Below, in pieces: positions 1-8,178 of a DNA stretch of 64,000 nt. Numbering within the stretch: the first letter of the stretch is position 1; each line of letters opens with the position of its first letter. The position numbers and the translations under genes were made by a program. The DNA comes from a bacterium. Lineage in GTDB: Bacteria; Latescibacterota; Latescibacteria; Latescibacterales; Latescibacteraceae. The stretch is from positions 1 to 64,000 of the forward strand of contig JAJFUH010000029.1 in the NCBI GenBank assembly GCA_021372535.1, written 5' to 3'. The notes below the pieces were generated by a model, which made no database searches, was not told the origin of the DNA, and saw only the letters and a program-made list of their open reading frames with translations.

Positions 1-33
1 CGGCTTCGTCCTCTTAAATACCTCTTTCGCCAT
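1..33 (-). CDS. tuf: Elongation factor Tu, N-terminus only (partial)
   Basis: Only the first 11 codons lie in the window, reading MAKEVFKRTKP, which matches the invariant start of bacterial EF-Tu (MAKEKFxRxKPHVNVGTIGHV). EF-Tu is the GTPase that delivers aminoacyl-tRNA to the ribosomal A site. An AAAGGGG ribosome-binding site precedes the ATG by about 7 bases. The gene follows tRNA-Gly and tRNA-Thr on the same strand, the classic tRNA-tufB arrangement, which supports the call despite the short fragment. The rest of the gene runs off the left edge. Confidence 0.9.
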   Translation of the reverse strand, partial: MAKEVFKRTKP

Positions 34-48
34 GTGGTATCCCCTTTG

Positions 49-72
49 AAAAAAATCGACCGGAATCCGGTC
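49..72 (-). terminator. Terminator-like hairpin between tRNA-Thr and tuf
   Basis: On the minus strand GACCGG-ATT-CCGGTC forms a 6-bp stem with a 3-base loop, followed by CGA and a run of seven T. This has the shape of an intrinsic terminator or attenuator in the tRNA-Thr to tuf spacer. It could make part of transcription stop after the tRNAs, or act as a processing boundary. The short stem lowers confidence. Confidence 0.45.
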
Positions 73-84
73 TCCAATTCGTTT

Positions 85-160
<76 letters not shown>

Positions 161-219
161 GCTCAGCTTATTGCTTTTTTCAAACAAAAATATATATTTC
201 GCCGGTCTTATTCTGTCTA

Positions 220-295
220 TGGAGCGGGAAACGAGACTCGAACTCGCAACTTTCACCTTGGAAGGGTGACACTCTACCAATTGAGTTATTCCCGC
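220..295 (-). tRNA. tRNA-Gly (anticodon TCC)
   Basis: This 76-nt gene reads on the minus strand. The acceptor stem GCGGGAA pairs with TTCCCGC, followed by a T discriminator and encoded CCA. The anticodon loop CTTCCAA gives TCC (glycine, GGA/GGG). The T arm carries GTTCGAGTC. It is the first visible gene of the tRNA-Gly, tRNA-Thr, tuf unit. Confidence 0.95.
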
Positions 296-390
296 CCTCT
301 ATGCAACAAATCAATGGGCATTTTTATTTTAAACACAAAAATCCGCCCGTCAATTAGTTCATAATAGAGTGGCTTAAACTACAGACTAAT

Positions 391-419
391 AAGATAATAT
401 TAACAACAATAAATGTCAA
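391..419 (-). promoter_or_regulatory. Probable promoter of the tRNA-tuf operon
   Basis: On the minus strand a perfect TTGACA (-35, 414-419) and TATCTT (-10, 391-396) are separated by 17 bases. This places the start near 384, about 90 bases before tRNA-Gly, in an AT-rich non-coding stretch. Confidence 0.6.
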
Positions 420-443
420 ATATTATTTTGGCACATTTTCAAT

Positions 444-469
444 GAATTACATTCCCGAGCATGTAATTC
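444..469. repeat. Perfect 9-bp inverted repeat
   Basis: GAATTACAT (444-452) and ATGTAATTC (461-469) are perfect inverted copies separated by 8 bases. The element lies just upstream of the -35 box of the tRNA-tuf promoter and could be an operator or a hairpin. No T-run follows, so it is not a normal terminator. Confidence 0.4.
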
Positions 470-552
470 CACGTTTTATACACTGGTATTCCTATATGTT
501 TTTTTATTCTGAAAATTCTGTTAAAAATTCCGTCTGCAGGAGATAACCTGTC

Positions 553-765
553 ATGAGTCAGAACGAATACCCGATTAATGATTCGGGCGCTGATTTACAC
601 GCTGACTTATCCAAATACCACATTGAAAATGAACTGCAATGCATTGATTATAAACAGAATATAGACCATAATGCAGATGATTTTAAAACCCGTCGCAAAC
701 ACCACGGTCACAACCGGTTTTCGGAAAAAGAATGGGTGCTGTCCGAGCGAGCCGAAGGCTCGTGA
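553..765 (+). CDS. Small hypothetical ORF running into a dispersed repeat
   Basis: This ATG ORF of 70 codons has an AGGAGA ribosome-binding-like motif 9 bases upstream. The product is polar, shows no domain I recognise, and has no signal or membrane segment. Its last 25 or so codons lie in repeat family 1 (685-885), and the same frame (HNRFSEKEWVL) stays open in the second copy near 25690. The coding look may therefore come from the repeat. A GCTGATTTACA string near 590 also resembles repeat family 2. It may not be a real gene. Confidence 0.25.
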   Translation: MSQNEYPINDSGADLHADLSKYHIENELQCIDYKQNIDHNADDFKTRRKHHGHNRFSEKEWVLSERAEGS

Positions 766-885
766 GTTCACACATTCCCGAAAAACGGGCAGTGAGCGGG
801 GAAGCAGGCTTTTCGCGGGCGCCTTTTCCTTTGGATACTTTCCTTTGGGCGCGCAAAGGAAAGTATCACCTAAAATGTTCTTAAA
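685..885. repeat. Dispersed intergenic repeat family 1, copy 1
   Basis: About 185-200 bases are nearly identical to 25667-25876. The element holds three inverted repeats: CGAGCC-GAA-GGCTCG (748-762), a CCCG/CGGG hairpin near 779-789, and a perfect 14-bp repeat at 834-847/854-867 around a GGCGCG loop. It has no transposase and sits between genes, like a MITE or structured palindromic element. Repeat family 2 copy A follows directly. Confidence 0.75.
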
Positions 886-897
886 AATAGAGAATTA

Positions 898-982
898 TCA
901 GCTGATTTATACACCATTGACAGTAAAAAATAACATTTTCGTCATCGCGTATGTAAACGGATGCTTTTTCACCACCCGCTCA
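898..982. repeat. Dispersed intergenic repeat family 2, degenerate copy A
   Basis: This stretch aligns with copies at 58647 and 62360: GCTGATTTATAC, CATTGACA, ACATTTTCGTCAT and GCTTTTTCACC fall in the same order and spacing. The left half of the hairpin seen in the other copies is missing or eroded here. Confidence 0.55.
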
Positions 983-1011
983 ACCGTTTTATGTACTTAA
1001 CCGGACATTCC

Positions 1012-1971
1012 CTACTCATGCGGGTAAACCGGCGGATAATCCACCTGAACCCCCGTTTCATCAAGTGTGTTATCGAACAATAAACGATTGACATCCCTGA
1101 GAATAATCCCGGTTTTCCCCGCTCCGCCGCAAAAATCCGGCTCTGTCGCCACCGTTGCCATCGGAGCGGTCTCAATAAGCCTCCGGAGAAAAGCGGCAGG
1201 GGTGATACTGTTGCCGGAGCCTGAATGGCACGGGTTCAGGAACTCCCCCTCGTATATCTCTAAGGGAAATGGAAATGTATGGGTATCCCATGAAAAGGTG
1301 AAAAAATCAAGATCGATATCGACTATCCGGTCATGAGTTCCGGTTGTTATTTCGCTCTTCGAAGAATCCCACCCGAGCAGCGGCCAGAGTCCCGCCATGG
1401 ATGCTTCGTGTGTTGTATCGACGAGCGCTCCTTTGTAGGACAGCTCGCGTACGGGGCGGCCCAGCCGGAACAGCCGGTGTCCGGTTCCCTGTTCGTCAAC
1501 GTATTTCTGTACGGTGGTTTCCCCTTCGACGGGTTCGATGGCGGAGCGAAACTGGACAGCATCTGAAATCAGGCCGAGTTCCATGCCGGAAAGGATCCAG
1601 TCGTCATCACGCGGCGAAAGGTGGTGTGTCACAAGCTCCACCAGATTTTCAAATGTTCCCTCATCACGGCGGAAACGGGCCAGTTCCGCGGCACCGTTCA
1701 CGGGTTCGAGCGCATCACGGTGCCTGTCGAAGGTGATGAGCAGTACAGGCAGCGAAAGCATGCCTTCCTGCCAGCCCCGGTACAGGACGGGCAGTGTCCA
1801 GCGGTGATCGCGGAAAATACACGCGGGTGTGCCATACAGAGACTGCACATGGTTGGGATATATGTTCTTCAGTGACTCCGGAATCAGCGAAGCTTTGCGG
1901 TCATGGCCGCCAGGGGTAGTTCGTAAACTGTTTATCCCAGTGGAAGTGTTCTTCTGCGGCTTTTCGGGCAT
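1012..1971 (-). CDS. UPF0489 family protein
   Basis: The region from about residue 45 matches the UPF0489 pattern: a YGTPACIFRDHRWTLPVLYR segment, then LLITFDRHRD and later DIDLDFF. In this family the acidic/His motifs suggest a metal-binding arginase/deacetylase-like fold; the reaction is unknown. There is no signal peptide or membrane segment. The gene is last in a minus-strand glycan cluster. The chosen ATG gives 319 residues but overlaps the preceding glycosyltransferase by 71 bases. A GTG just before the conserved domain is an alternative, since the first 45 residues look unconserved. The ATG at the upstream stop codon is in another frame. Family call fairly firm; start uncertain. Confidence 0.65.
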   Translation of the reverse strand: MPEKPQKNTSTGINSLRTTPGGHDRKASLIPESLKNIYPNHVQSLYGTPACIFRDHRWTLPVLYRGWQEGMLSLPVLLITFDRHRDALEPVNGAAELARFRRDEGTFENLVELVTHHLSPRDDDWILSGMELGLISDAVQFRSAIEPVEGETTVQKYVDEQGTGHRLFRLGRPVRELSYKGALVDTTHEASMAGLWPLLGWDSSKSEITTGTHDRIVDIDLDFFTFSWDTHTFPFPLEIYEGEFLNPCHSGSGNSITPAAFLRRLIETAPMATVATEPDFCGGAGKTGIILRDVNRLLFDNTLDETGVQVDYPPVYPHE

Positions 1972-3193
1972 TACGTTTATACTCCTTCAGTTTTTCCCTG
2001 TCCCCGGCCATAGTATTTATAGCTTCGGCGATTTTTTCCGGATCGTTGTCGGGAAATATTCTCCCCATGGCGTGCTCTTCGATAACCCGTTTCAAGTACG
2101 GCAGGTCGTTTGCGGCGAGAGCCAGTCCCCCCATGGCATAATCGAACAGCTTGTTGGGCGAGGAATACATGATGCTCAGGGTCACAGGATTGAACGGGAG
2201 CACCCCGATGTCATGCCCGGTGATGATCCCGAGCGCTTCATCGGGGGCATATTTGCCCGTAATGGTAACCTTGCCGCCAAGTCCTTCCGAGTCTCTCAGC
2301 CGTTCGAGCCGTTCGACAAGGGGACCGTATCCTGAAATGGTCAGCACTGCACCGTCGATGTGTCTGAACGCGAGTACGAGTTCCTCGAGCCCCCGGAACG
2401 CCTGAACCTTGCCCTGATAGAGCACCCGCACAGGGTCGTGCACCATGTCGGTGAAAACAGGCCCCCCGAAGAGCGGGGGACAGTTCATGACAACCGAGGG
2501 AACCGTTTTCAGGCCGTATTCTTTCCCGATCATCTCCGCAATCATGGAATTGACCGTAACGACGCGATCGGCGTATACGATTCCTTCTGCTTCGAGCTCA
2601 CGAAGTTTCGTGTTCGGCGCGCTCCCGTGAACCCCGATTCCCGGCCAGAACTCGTGGGCATCGTACACGAGCGTTTTCGCCGCGCCCGACCGTCGGAGTA
2701 TACACCCTGCGGCAAGCGTGTCCACATCGTTGCAGTGGACGAGATCGAAGGTTCTCCCCGGAAACGCTCCGGTCATCATATGGCCGATCTTTTCGGTGCT
2801 TCGCATGAAATGATTGAAATTCATTGTCAGTACCGTATTTCGCAGCGCAGCCATGACGGATGATGAGGGAACATCCTCGTGAATCTGCGAGACGACACGG
2901 CGGTATTCGGGTTTGAGAAGTCCTCCGAGACGGTTGTAGAGCCGCTTGAGTATGAATTCCCTGCGATGGGGAAACCGCACGATGCCGATACCGTCCGCGA
3001 TTTCCTTCTCCAGCCGTCCTGAGGGATTGGTACACACAACCGTCACATCGGCGCCCGAATTGCGGAGCGAGAGGCATGTTTTATGGACACGGGGGTCTTC
3101 GAGAACCTCTCCGATCAGGAGAACAAGAACCGTTTTAAGCTCTTCCGGTGCGGACATACTCCTGCTCATCGGTAATGGTATGGTGAAAAACAC
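1901..3193 (-). CDS. Glycosyltransferase family 4 protein
   Basis: This 430-residue protein has the GT-B layout of retaining glycosyltransferases. The N-terminal half starts VLVLLIGEVLEDPRVHK with H-rich acceptor-side loops and YDAHEFWPG. The C-terminal nucleotide-sugar half has VLYQGKVQAFRGLEELV, ISGYGPLVERL and SPNKLFDYAMGGLALAAND, where the usual EAMA-type motif is DYAM. It should transfer a sugar from an activated donor onto a lipid-linked glycan at the cytoplasmic face. The start is a GTG with AGGGA close upstream. It lies 43 bases after the deacetylase-like gene and overlaps the UPF0489 gene. The sugar specificity cannot be read from sequence. Confidence 0.85.
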   Translation of the reverse strand: MFFTIPLPMSRSMSAPEELKTVLVLLIGEVLEDPRVHKTCLSLRNSGADVTVVCTNPSGRLEKEIADGIGIVRFPHRREFILKRLYNRLGGLLKPEYRRVVSQIHEDVPSSSVMAALRNTVLTMNFNHFMRSTEKIGHMMTGAFPGRTFDLVHCNDVDTLAAGCILRRSGAAKTLVYDAHEFWPGIGVHGSAPNTKLRELEAEGIVYADRVVTVNSMIAEMIGKEYGLKTVPSVVMNCPPLFGGPVFTDMVHDPVRVLYQGKVQAFRGLEELVLAFRHIDGAVLTISGYGPLVERLERLRDSEGLGGKVTITGKYAPDEALGIITGHDIGVLPFNPVTLSIMYSSPNKLFDYAMGGLALAANDLPYLKRVIEEHAMGRIFPDNDPEKIAEAINTMAGDREKLKEYKRNARKAAEEHFHWDKQFTNYPWRP

Positions 3194-3236
3194 ATTCCCT
3201 GCCTGAAAAACGGCATGTCTCCCGGCGCATCACCCT

Positions 3237-4940
3237 TCACCGTTTTCTCACAAAGGTAATGCCCTTTTCTGGATCGACCTGCCCCGGCCGTATGGTCAGT
3301 GTATCATGGCTGAGGTCGGTGGCTCCGCGGGCACCCTCGATCGTAAATTTCATCGAAGTGATATTCGGCGCGGAAATGGAAAAGTCCATTTCTTCGGGAA
3401 ACGACAGTCCTTTGATACGCCACATGTCCGGAGCGTATTCCAGTGCCCGGAGAACCTTTTCGCGGGTTGTCCACCAGTGCGCCAGTTCGGCGCCGGTCAT
3501 CGCACGGGCCCGGTCGAGGCGGCAGCGCGGGATGAACGAATGGTAAAAATGCGCCAGACCGGGAATCTCGGACGGGTCCATGTTGCCGGGATGAATGAGA
3601 ACGCTGAAAAGCCCGCCTGCCGCCCTGGCATACAGATACGACTCGTGGACGCGGCGTTTCATCATTTCCTGATCTCCGCCGCTGTGGAGAAACACCGAGT
3701 CCATGAAATTGAGCGGAATTTCCAGTATTTTCCCCGCAGGATGATCGAGGGGATACGGAAAATAGGGCGACGCCATTCCGTTTCTGAAACCGGGCCTGTC
3801 GCTGAATCCCAGCGTAGCATCATACATGAGACCCGCCTGGACAGCAGCTTCGAGCGTTTTCCCGTGACGGAACATGAGATAGTGGTGACGTACCCCGGCA
3901 AGCCTGAAACCAAGACGGCACTCAAAGGATTCCAGCTGGCGTTTCAGGTCGTTGACATCGCGAAAAGCGCCGCGGGTTCCGTGAAGAGCAAGTTCACAGC
4001 CATCCTCGACGATACGCCGTATCATGGCTGTTATCTCCGATGGCTTCCGGTGGTAAACCGGATCGATATCATTTTCCCGGATGGAGTATTCGCCGCCGAA
4101 CGGTGCAAAAAACCATGTCGATTTGAATCCGTTTCCGCCTTCGAGAAAGAGAAGTTCATCGAAATTCCAGTAGGGATCGTAACCCTTGAGGGCGTCCGAA
4201 AGCGCCTCAATCGTCCGCACGAACCGTCCGCCCCTGAACCGTAAGAGATCGGCCAGGGAAAGCAGCAGTTCATACACGATTCGTTTCGCCGTCCATTTCT
4301 TGACCATATCGACGTCATGGCTGAGGAAAATCGCCATCGAAGCCGAAGCCGGCCACCGAGGCAGCGAGAAAAGCGGCAGGTGCAGCTTTCGAAAGATGTA
4401 GCGGATGACGCTTTCGAGCAGGTTGAAGTGAAAGGACACGGCCGGGGCATATATGACGCTTTCGGGCAGGGGATTGTGACGGCCGTAGCGGTCGGTACCC
4501 GTCTTCTCCTCGAGCTCGCCCGACAGAATCCGGATGGTCGCTTTTATTATATCGGCAGCGAAAATCAATGTATAGGCGTTACCGGTATACCCCTCGTATA
4601 CGAGCGGTCCGCCTTCGGATGTTTTAATGAAGCAGGAGAATCCCTCACGGTCGATCTGCTGAATTTTCGCCAGTATCGGCGCTTTCACCGTCATGGTTTC
4701 GTAGTGGCACGGATATTCGGGGATTTCATCGTTCTGGAGCGAAGGGACAGCTATTATTGCCGGATAGATTTCGCTGTATTCCCTGAGATTTTTCTCTGAA
4801 ATATCACCGTAGACAAGCGCGATAGGCGAACGCAGGCCGCCCTCGTAAAGGCCAAGGGGAATTCCGGCATGGATTCTGAAATTCCGGGTAAACAGGGATG
4901 CAGGTCCTTCGACGCTCGATGTCAGTATCAGATCTATCAT
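3237..4940 (-). CDS. Polysaccharide deacetylase-like protein
   Basis: I start the gene at the ATG of MIDLILTSSVEG, which overlaps the stop of the FemAB-like gene as ATGA; this gives 567 residues. An upstream in-frame extension is just read-through of the neighbour's DNA. Residues about 200-480 look like a NodB/CE4-type barrel: LSHDVDM near 205-212 (the D-D metal motif), ELALHGTRGAF (His motif) and LAGVRHHYLMF. The first 190 residues and last 100 are family-specific and unrecognised. It probably de-acetylates or otherwise hydrolyses a surface glycan. No signal peptide is visible, so it may act on a lipid-linked intermediate in the cytoplasm. Confidence 0.7.
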   Translation of the reverse strand: MIDLILTSSVEGPASLFTRNFRIHAGIPLGLYEGGLRSPIALVYGDISEKNLREYSEIYPAIIAVPSLQNDEIPEYPCHYETMTVKAPILAKIQQIDREGFSCFIKTSEGGPLVYEGYTGNAYTLIFAADIIKATIRILSGELEEKTGTDRYGRHNPLPESVIYAPAVSFHFNLLESVIRYIFRKLHLPLFSLPRWPASASMAIFLSHDVDMVKKWTAKRIVYELLLSLADLLRFRGGRFVRTIEALSDALKGYDPYWNFDELLFLEGGNGFKSTWFFAPFGGEYSIRENDIDPVYHRKPSEITAMIRRIVEDGCELALHGTRGAFRDVNDLKRQLESFECRLGFRLAGVRHHYLMFRHGKTLEAAVQAGLMYDATLGFSDRPGFRNGMASPYFPYPLDHPAGKILEIPLNFMDSVFLHSGGDQEMMKRRVHESYLYARAAGGLFSVLIHPGNMDPSEIPGLAHFYHSFIPRCRLDRARAMTGAELAHWWTTREKVLRALEYAPDMWRIKGLSFPEEMDFSISAPNITSMKFTIEGARGATDLSHDTLTIRPGQVDPEKGITFVRKR

Positions 4941-5938
4941 GGTGAAAAAATCCTTTTTATTTCTCCGTACGCGCCGAAAACGGCCCGAGCAAACAGGGAA
5001 CCATACCGCTCTGTTACATAATACGGTTTGAGTTCTCCTCCAAACCCTTTTTTGAAAAAAGCCACCGAGGGAATATTGGCGCCGACCATGTCGAGCAGCG
5101 TGCATGTTTCCGAATACCGGCGGATCGTGTCCCAGAACAGGAGAGAAAACGCCCCTGTGGAGTTTTTGTCCGGAACCGACCCGCTGATCCATGCATAGAC
5201 TGTGCCGTATCCGGATACCAGAACCATCGTGGATATGATATCGCCGTTTTCATCACGGACAGACCGCATTTCGGCAAGCCCGGTTTTCATCATCGTATCG
5301 ACAAAAGCTGTCACGATATTCCGGGGAATCGGGGGTTTCTTTCCGCGATCCCGATATATCCGGTCATAGAGACCGCCGAACTGTTCCATATCGACCGGCC
5401 CGCCGGGAGCGAGGGACGATTCCGCTTTCCGCAGTACGGTGCGGACACGGCGTTCCATGAGATCCCAGACACGCCCGGTGTCGGTCAGGTCGACAATATA
5501 AGTATAACGGACGTTCCCGCGCCATCCTCCCCACGTAAACGGCCGGATATCGCCGAGGCCCGGCGCATGGACAAGACAGGAATATGAATACCGTCCGCTC
5601 AGATAACCGATAAGCAGTTCCGCACAGGTCGTCGTGAAGCTTTCTTCCCCGGTGCTCCGCTTTCCCGAGGCCGGACGATACATGACACCGCCGTACGGAG
5701 TGAGCACGGGCGTGGTTATCTTTTTGAAAGGTCCGCGTGACAGCTCGATAAACGTGACCCCCCCGGCAAGCCGGTCGTCCTCAAAAACACCGAGGAAGCG
5801 GGGCTCGCCGCCCTGTATCGCAGCCGCCGTTCTTATCCATGCGGATGTTGAAAACACCGTTCCCTGGGGCGATGAAGAAACAAAAGAGTCCCACAGGACA
5901 TCGTCATTTATCGGACGAACGGTCATTTCTCTTGCCAA
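4937..5938 (-). CDS. FemAB/GNAT-fold acyltransferase
   Basis: This 333-residue protein has the pattern of FemAB-like proteins linked to exopolysaccharide clusters: FSTSAWIRTAAAIQGGEPRF near the N-terminus, then TPVLTPYGGVMYRP, and a second GNAT half with YGTVYAWISG and VAFFKKGFGGELKPYY. Family members transfer aminoacyl or acyl groups to peptidoglycan or glycan acceptors. A TTG start at 5938 has GGAAGGG 7 bases upstream, while the ATG at 5926 has none, so I prefer TTG. The start overlaps the flippase end by 35 bases and the stop overlaps the next gene by 4, indicating translational coupling. Confidence 0.75.
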   Translation of the reverse strand: MAREMTVRPINDDVLWDSFVSSSPQGTVFSTSAWIRTAAAIQGGEPRFLGVFEDDRLAGGVTFIELSRGPFKKITTPVLTPYGGVMYRPASGKRSTGEESFTTTCAELLIGYLSGRYSYSCLVHAPGLGDIRPFTWGGWRGNVRYTYIVDLTDTGRVWDLMERRVRTVLRKAESSLAPGGPVDMEQFGGLYDRIYRDRGKKPPIPRNIVTAFVDTMMKTGLAEMRSVRDENGDIISTMVLVSGYGTVYAWISGSVPDKNSTGAFSLLFWDTIRRYSETCTLLDMVGANIPSVAFFKKGFGGELKPYYVTERYGSLFARAVFGAYGEIKRIFSP

Positions 5939-7403
5939 GGAAATTCCCTTCCAGTAAATCCGTCAAACTCAGAATCTTGATAAACCCGGCTTTCGATGCC
6001 AGAAAAATATATGCGCCAAAAAAAATCGGCAGGGACATCGTCACCACTTTAATGTCCCTGACAAACATCCGTGTCAGTAAGAACGCGACCAAACCGGCAA
6101 TTGTGGAGGTTATCCCGATATCGAACAGGGTTTTTACCGGGACAAGATCGCCGAATGATACCTTGAGCGTCCTGATGATAATAACCATGAGAATGATAAC
6201 ATGGACATATGTCGAAAAAACCGTCGCAATGGCAGGCCCCTGGAATCCGATAAACCGTATGAGAACCACATTGAGGACGAGGTTCACTGCCAAAGCTGCA
6301 AACGATGTCCAGAACACGACCTTCGGCTTCCCGAGAGCGATGATGATAACACCGTACAGCGCAATCCGCACCGGCATCAGCAGCAGATAGATTCTGAAAG
6401 TCGGTACCGAGGCCGCATAATCGGCCCTGAACACGAGCGGAACGAGATGATCGGAAAATATCATGAGATACACGAACAGCGGCCATATGATTTTTGCGGT
6501 CAATTTCAGTGTTTTATTCACGAACAAGGCGAATCCGGCATTGTTCTGATCGTGATGAAGCTTGTTGATAACGGGTGAGACCACGCTGTAAATGGACGAT
6601 AGAAGCACCCCGATAAAGGGAATCTCGATCGCTCCAACATAATAAATGCCGAGCGGCACTGCGCCATAAAATATCGATATGACAAATTTATCGAGCCATT
6701 TCGAGATGATGTCGATGGTATTGGTCAGGGCAATCGGCAGGGAAAAGCTCATCTGGAGTAAAACCATGTGCCTGCCGCTGAAAAAACTGATCGGACCCGT
6801 GTCACCGCGCATCTTGTACAGATACATCACCGACAGCATCAATTTTACCAATCCGAAAACAGCCATAACTATAAACAGTTTCTGTGCATCGGCTTTGGTT
6901 ATATACTGCCAGACGGTGAGCACGATAAAAAAGATACCGTGCAGGGAGCTCAGGATAAACAGGTATTTGAGTCGCTTGAACGTAATAAAAATCGGATCTG
7001 CAAATGAAGAGGCAATGAGAAATCCGCCGTACAATCCGAACAGCCTGAGATTCGAGACAATCTCCGGATTTTTCTGAATGCCCGCAAACAACGGCGCGCC
7101 GAACCAGAACACACATGCTACCAGTACCCCTCCCATGCCCAGTATGAGCAGAGTCTGGCCGAGAAAACCGGGCCGTTCTTCCGGTGTCAGGCGCGGAAGG
7201 AAAAAATACAGCGTTTCGGGAATTCCAATGCTCAGAATCATGAACAGGGCGCTGAACATGAATACCTGCTGGAACGCCCCGAATCCTGCAGTGCCCATCG
7301 AGCGGGCAAGCCCTATGTTCAGAATAAAGAGGCTGAAGACATAGATACCTCTCCCCGAACCGACAATTCCTACTTTTCCGCCCATACTTCTATCATCGTT
7401 CAT
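5904..7403 (-). CDS. Polysaccharide flippase (Wzx/MOP superfamily)
   Basis: A 499-residue protein with about 12-14 hydrophobic segments spread over its length and little else. The N-terminus (VGSGRGIYVFSLFILNIGLARSMGTAGFGAFQQ) is typical of the RfbX/Wzx branch of the MOP exporter superfamily, which flips lipid-linked oligosaccharide across the inner membrane. AAGGG lies 9 bases before the ATG. It overlaps the methyltransferase by 11 bases and the FemAB-like gene by 35, so the cluster is translated as one unit. Together with the glycosyltransferase it points to assembly of a surface polysaccharide. Confidence 0.88.
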   Translation of the reverse strand: MNDDRSMGGKVGIVGSGRGIYVFSLFILNIGLARSMGTAGFGAFQQVFMFSALFMILSIGIPETLYFFLPRLTPEERPGFLGQTLLILGMGGVLVACVFWFGAPLFAGIQKNPEIVSNLRLFGLYGGFLIASSFADPIFITFKRLKYLFILSSLHGIFFIVLTVWQYITKADAQKLFIVMAVFGLVKLMLSVMYLYKMRGDTGPISFFSGRHMVLLQMSFSLPIALTNTIDIISKWLDKFVISIFYGAVPLGIYYVGAIEIPFIGVLLSSIYSVVSPVINKLHHDQNNAGFALFVNKTLKLTAKIIWPLFVYLMIFSDHLVPLVFRADYAASVPTFRIYLLLMPVRIALYGVIIIALGKPKVVFWTSFAALAVNLVLNVVLIRFIGFQGPAIATVFSTYVHVIILMVIIIRTLKVSFGDLVPVKTLFDIGITSTIAGLVAFLLTRMFVRDIKVVTMSLPIFFGAYIFLASKAGFIKILSLTDLLEGNFLGKRNDRSSDK

Positions 7404-8082
7404 TGCGAATCGCCCTTATGGCCATGAATGACTGCCTGCCCGCAAGCCCGCACAGCACAGCATCCAGCGCCCGCCATACCGCATGAGGCAGAAATCCCGT
7501 CAAGCCCGCCATTCCCATGCGCTCCGCGGGACGGCTGACATACAGTATTACCCGCTGAACGGTGAATCCGGCATCCCGGAGCAGCTCCGTCAGAGAAAAT
7601 TCATCGAACGAATGGAGATGAGCATTAACAGGGGTCTTCCTGTTACAGTGAATACAGAGCGTCTGCTCTATCTTTTCACGGTAGGGTGTGGAAACGACAA
7701 GGGAACCGCCGGGACGGATCACACGGAAAAATTCTCTGAAAGCCGCGTCAGGCTGGTCAAGATGCTCGATCGTCTCGCTCGCTACGACGGTGTCGAACCA
7801 GCCATCGCGGCAGGGAAGCCGGTAAACATCGCCGAGGGTAAAAAACACCTTTCTGTTTTTTCCTCTCATCCGGGATGACGCCCGCTTTAGACTGTCCAGC
7901 CCGAGATCGACAGCGCAGACGGTATAACCGAGCCCCGAAAGCATCTCTGAAAGCCAGCCCGAACCGGTGCCGGCATCGAGGACTTTCGTGATACCTGAAC
8001 GGGGCACAAGGCCGGCGATAACCCGGAAACGTCGCTTTTCAAGGCTTTTCCGGAAGTGACCCATATCTTCCGGCATCGGCAT
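7393..8082 (-). CDS. Class I SAM-dependent methyltransferase
   Basis: A 229-residue Rossmann methyltransferase. Motif I is VLDAGTGSGWLSEML; an acidic CAVDLGL follows; motif IV is FDTVVASETIEHLDQP; then FFRVIRPGGSLVVSTP. CxxC residues in LCIHCNRK may bind metal. The likely target is a sugar or lipid intermediate of the surrounding glycan cluster. The first ATG is at 8082 but lacks a ribosome-binding site. The same frame stays open for about 30 codons upstream with no ATG, GTG or TTG. An AGGAG with good spacing precedes an ATA codon at 8130, and that extension reads plausibly (YDLDAYD). The true start may be there. Confidence 0.82.
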   Translation of the reverse strand: MPMPEDMGHFRKSLEKRRFRVIAGLVPRSGITKVLDAGTGSGWLSEMLSGLGYTVCAVDLGLDSLKRASSRMRGKNRKVFFTLGDVYRLPCRDGWFDTVVASETIEHLDQPDAAFREFFRVIRPGGSLVVSTPYREKIEQTLCIHCNRKTPVNAHLHSFDEFSLTELLRDAGFTVQRVILYVSRPAERMGMAGLTGFLPHAVWRALDAVLCGLAGRQSFMAIRAIRNER

Positions 8083-8178
8083 ATCATATGCATCGAGATC
8101 ATAGTGTGTGGTGTAATCGCTGTACTGTATCGGTACATCTCCTGATTGTCTGAGCCATTGATGATTATGATTAAAAGA

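Noticed and set aside
4937-5192. Extended start of the deacetylase-like gene at 5192
   Set aside because: The extra 84 residues translate the end of the FemAB-like gene out of frame; the ATGA overlap start at 4940 is better.
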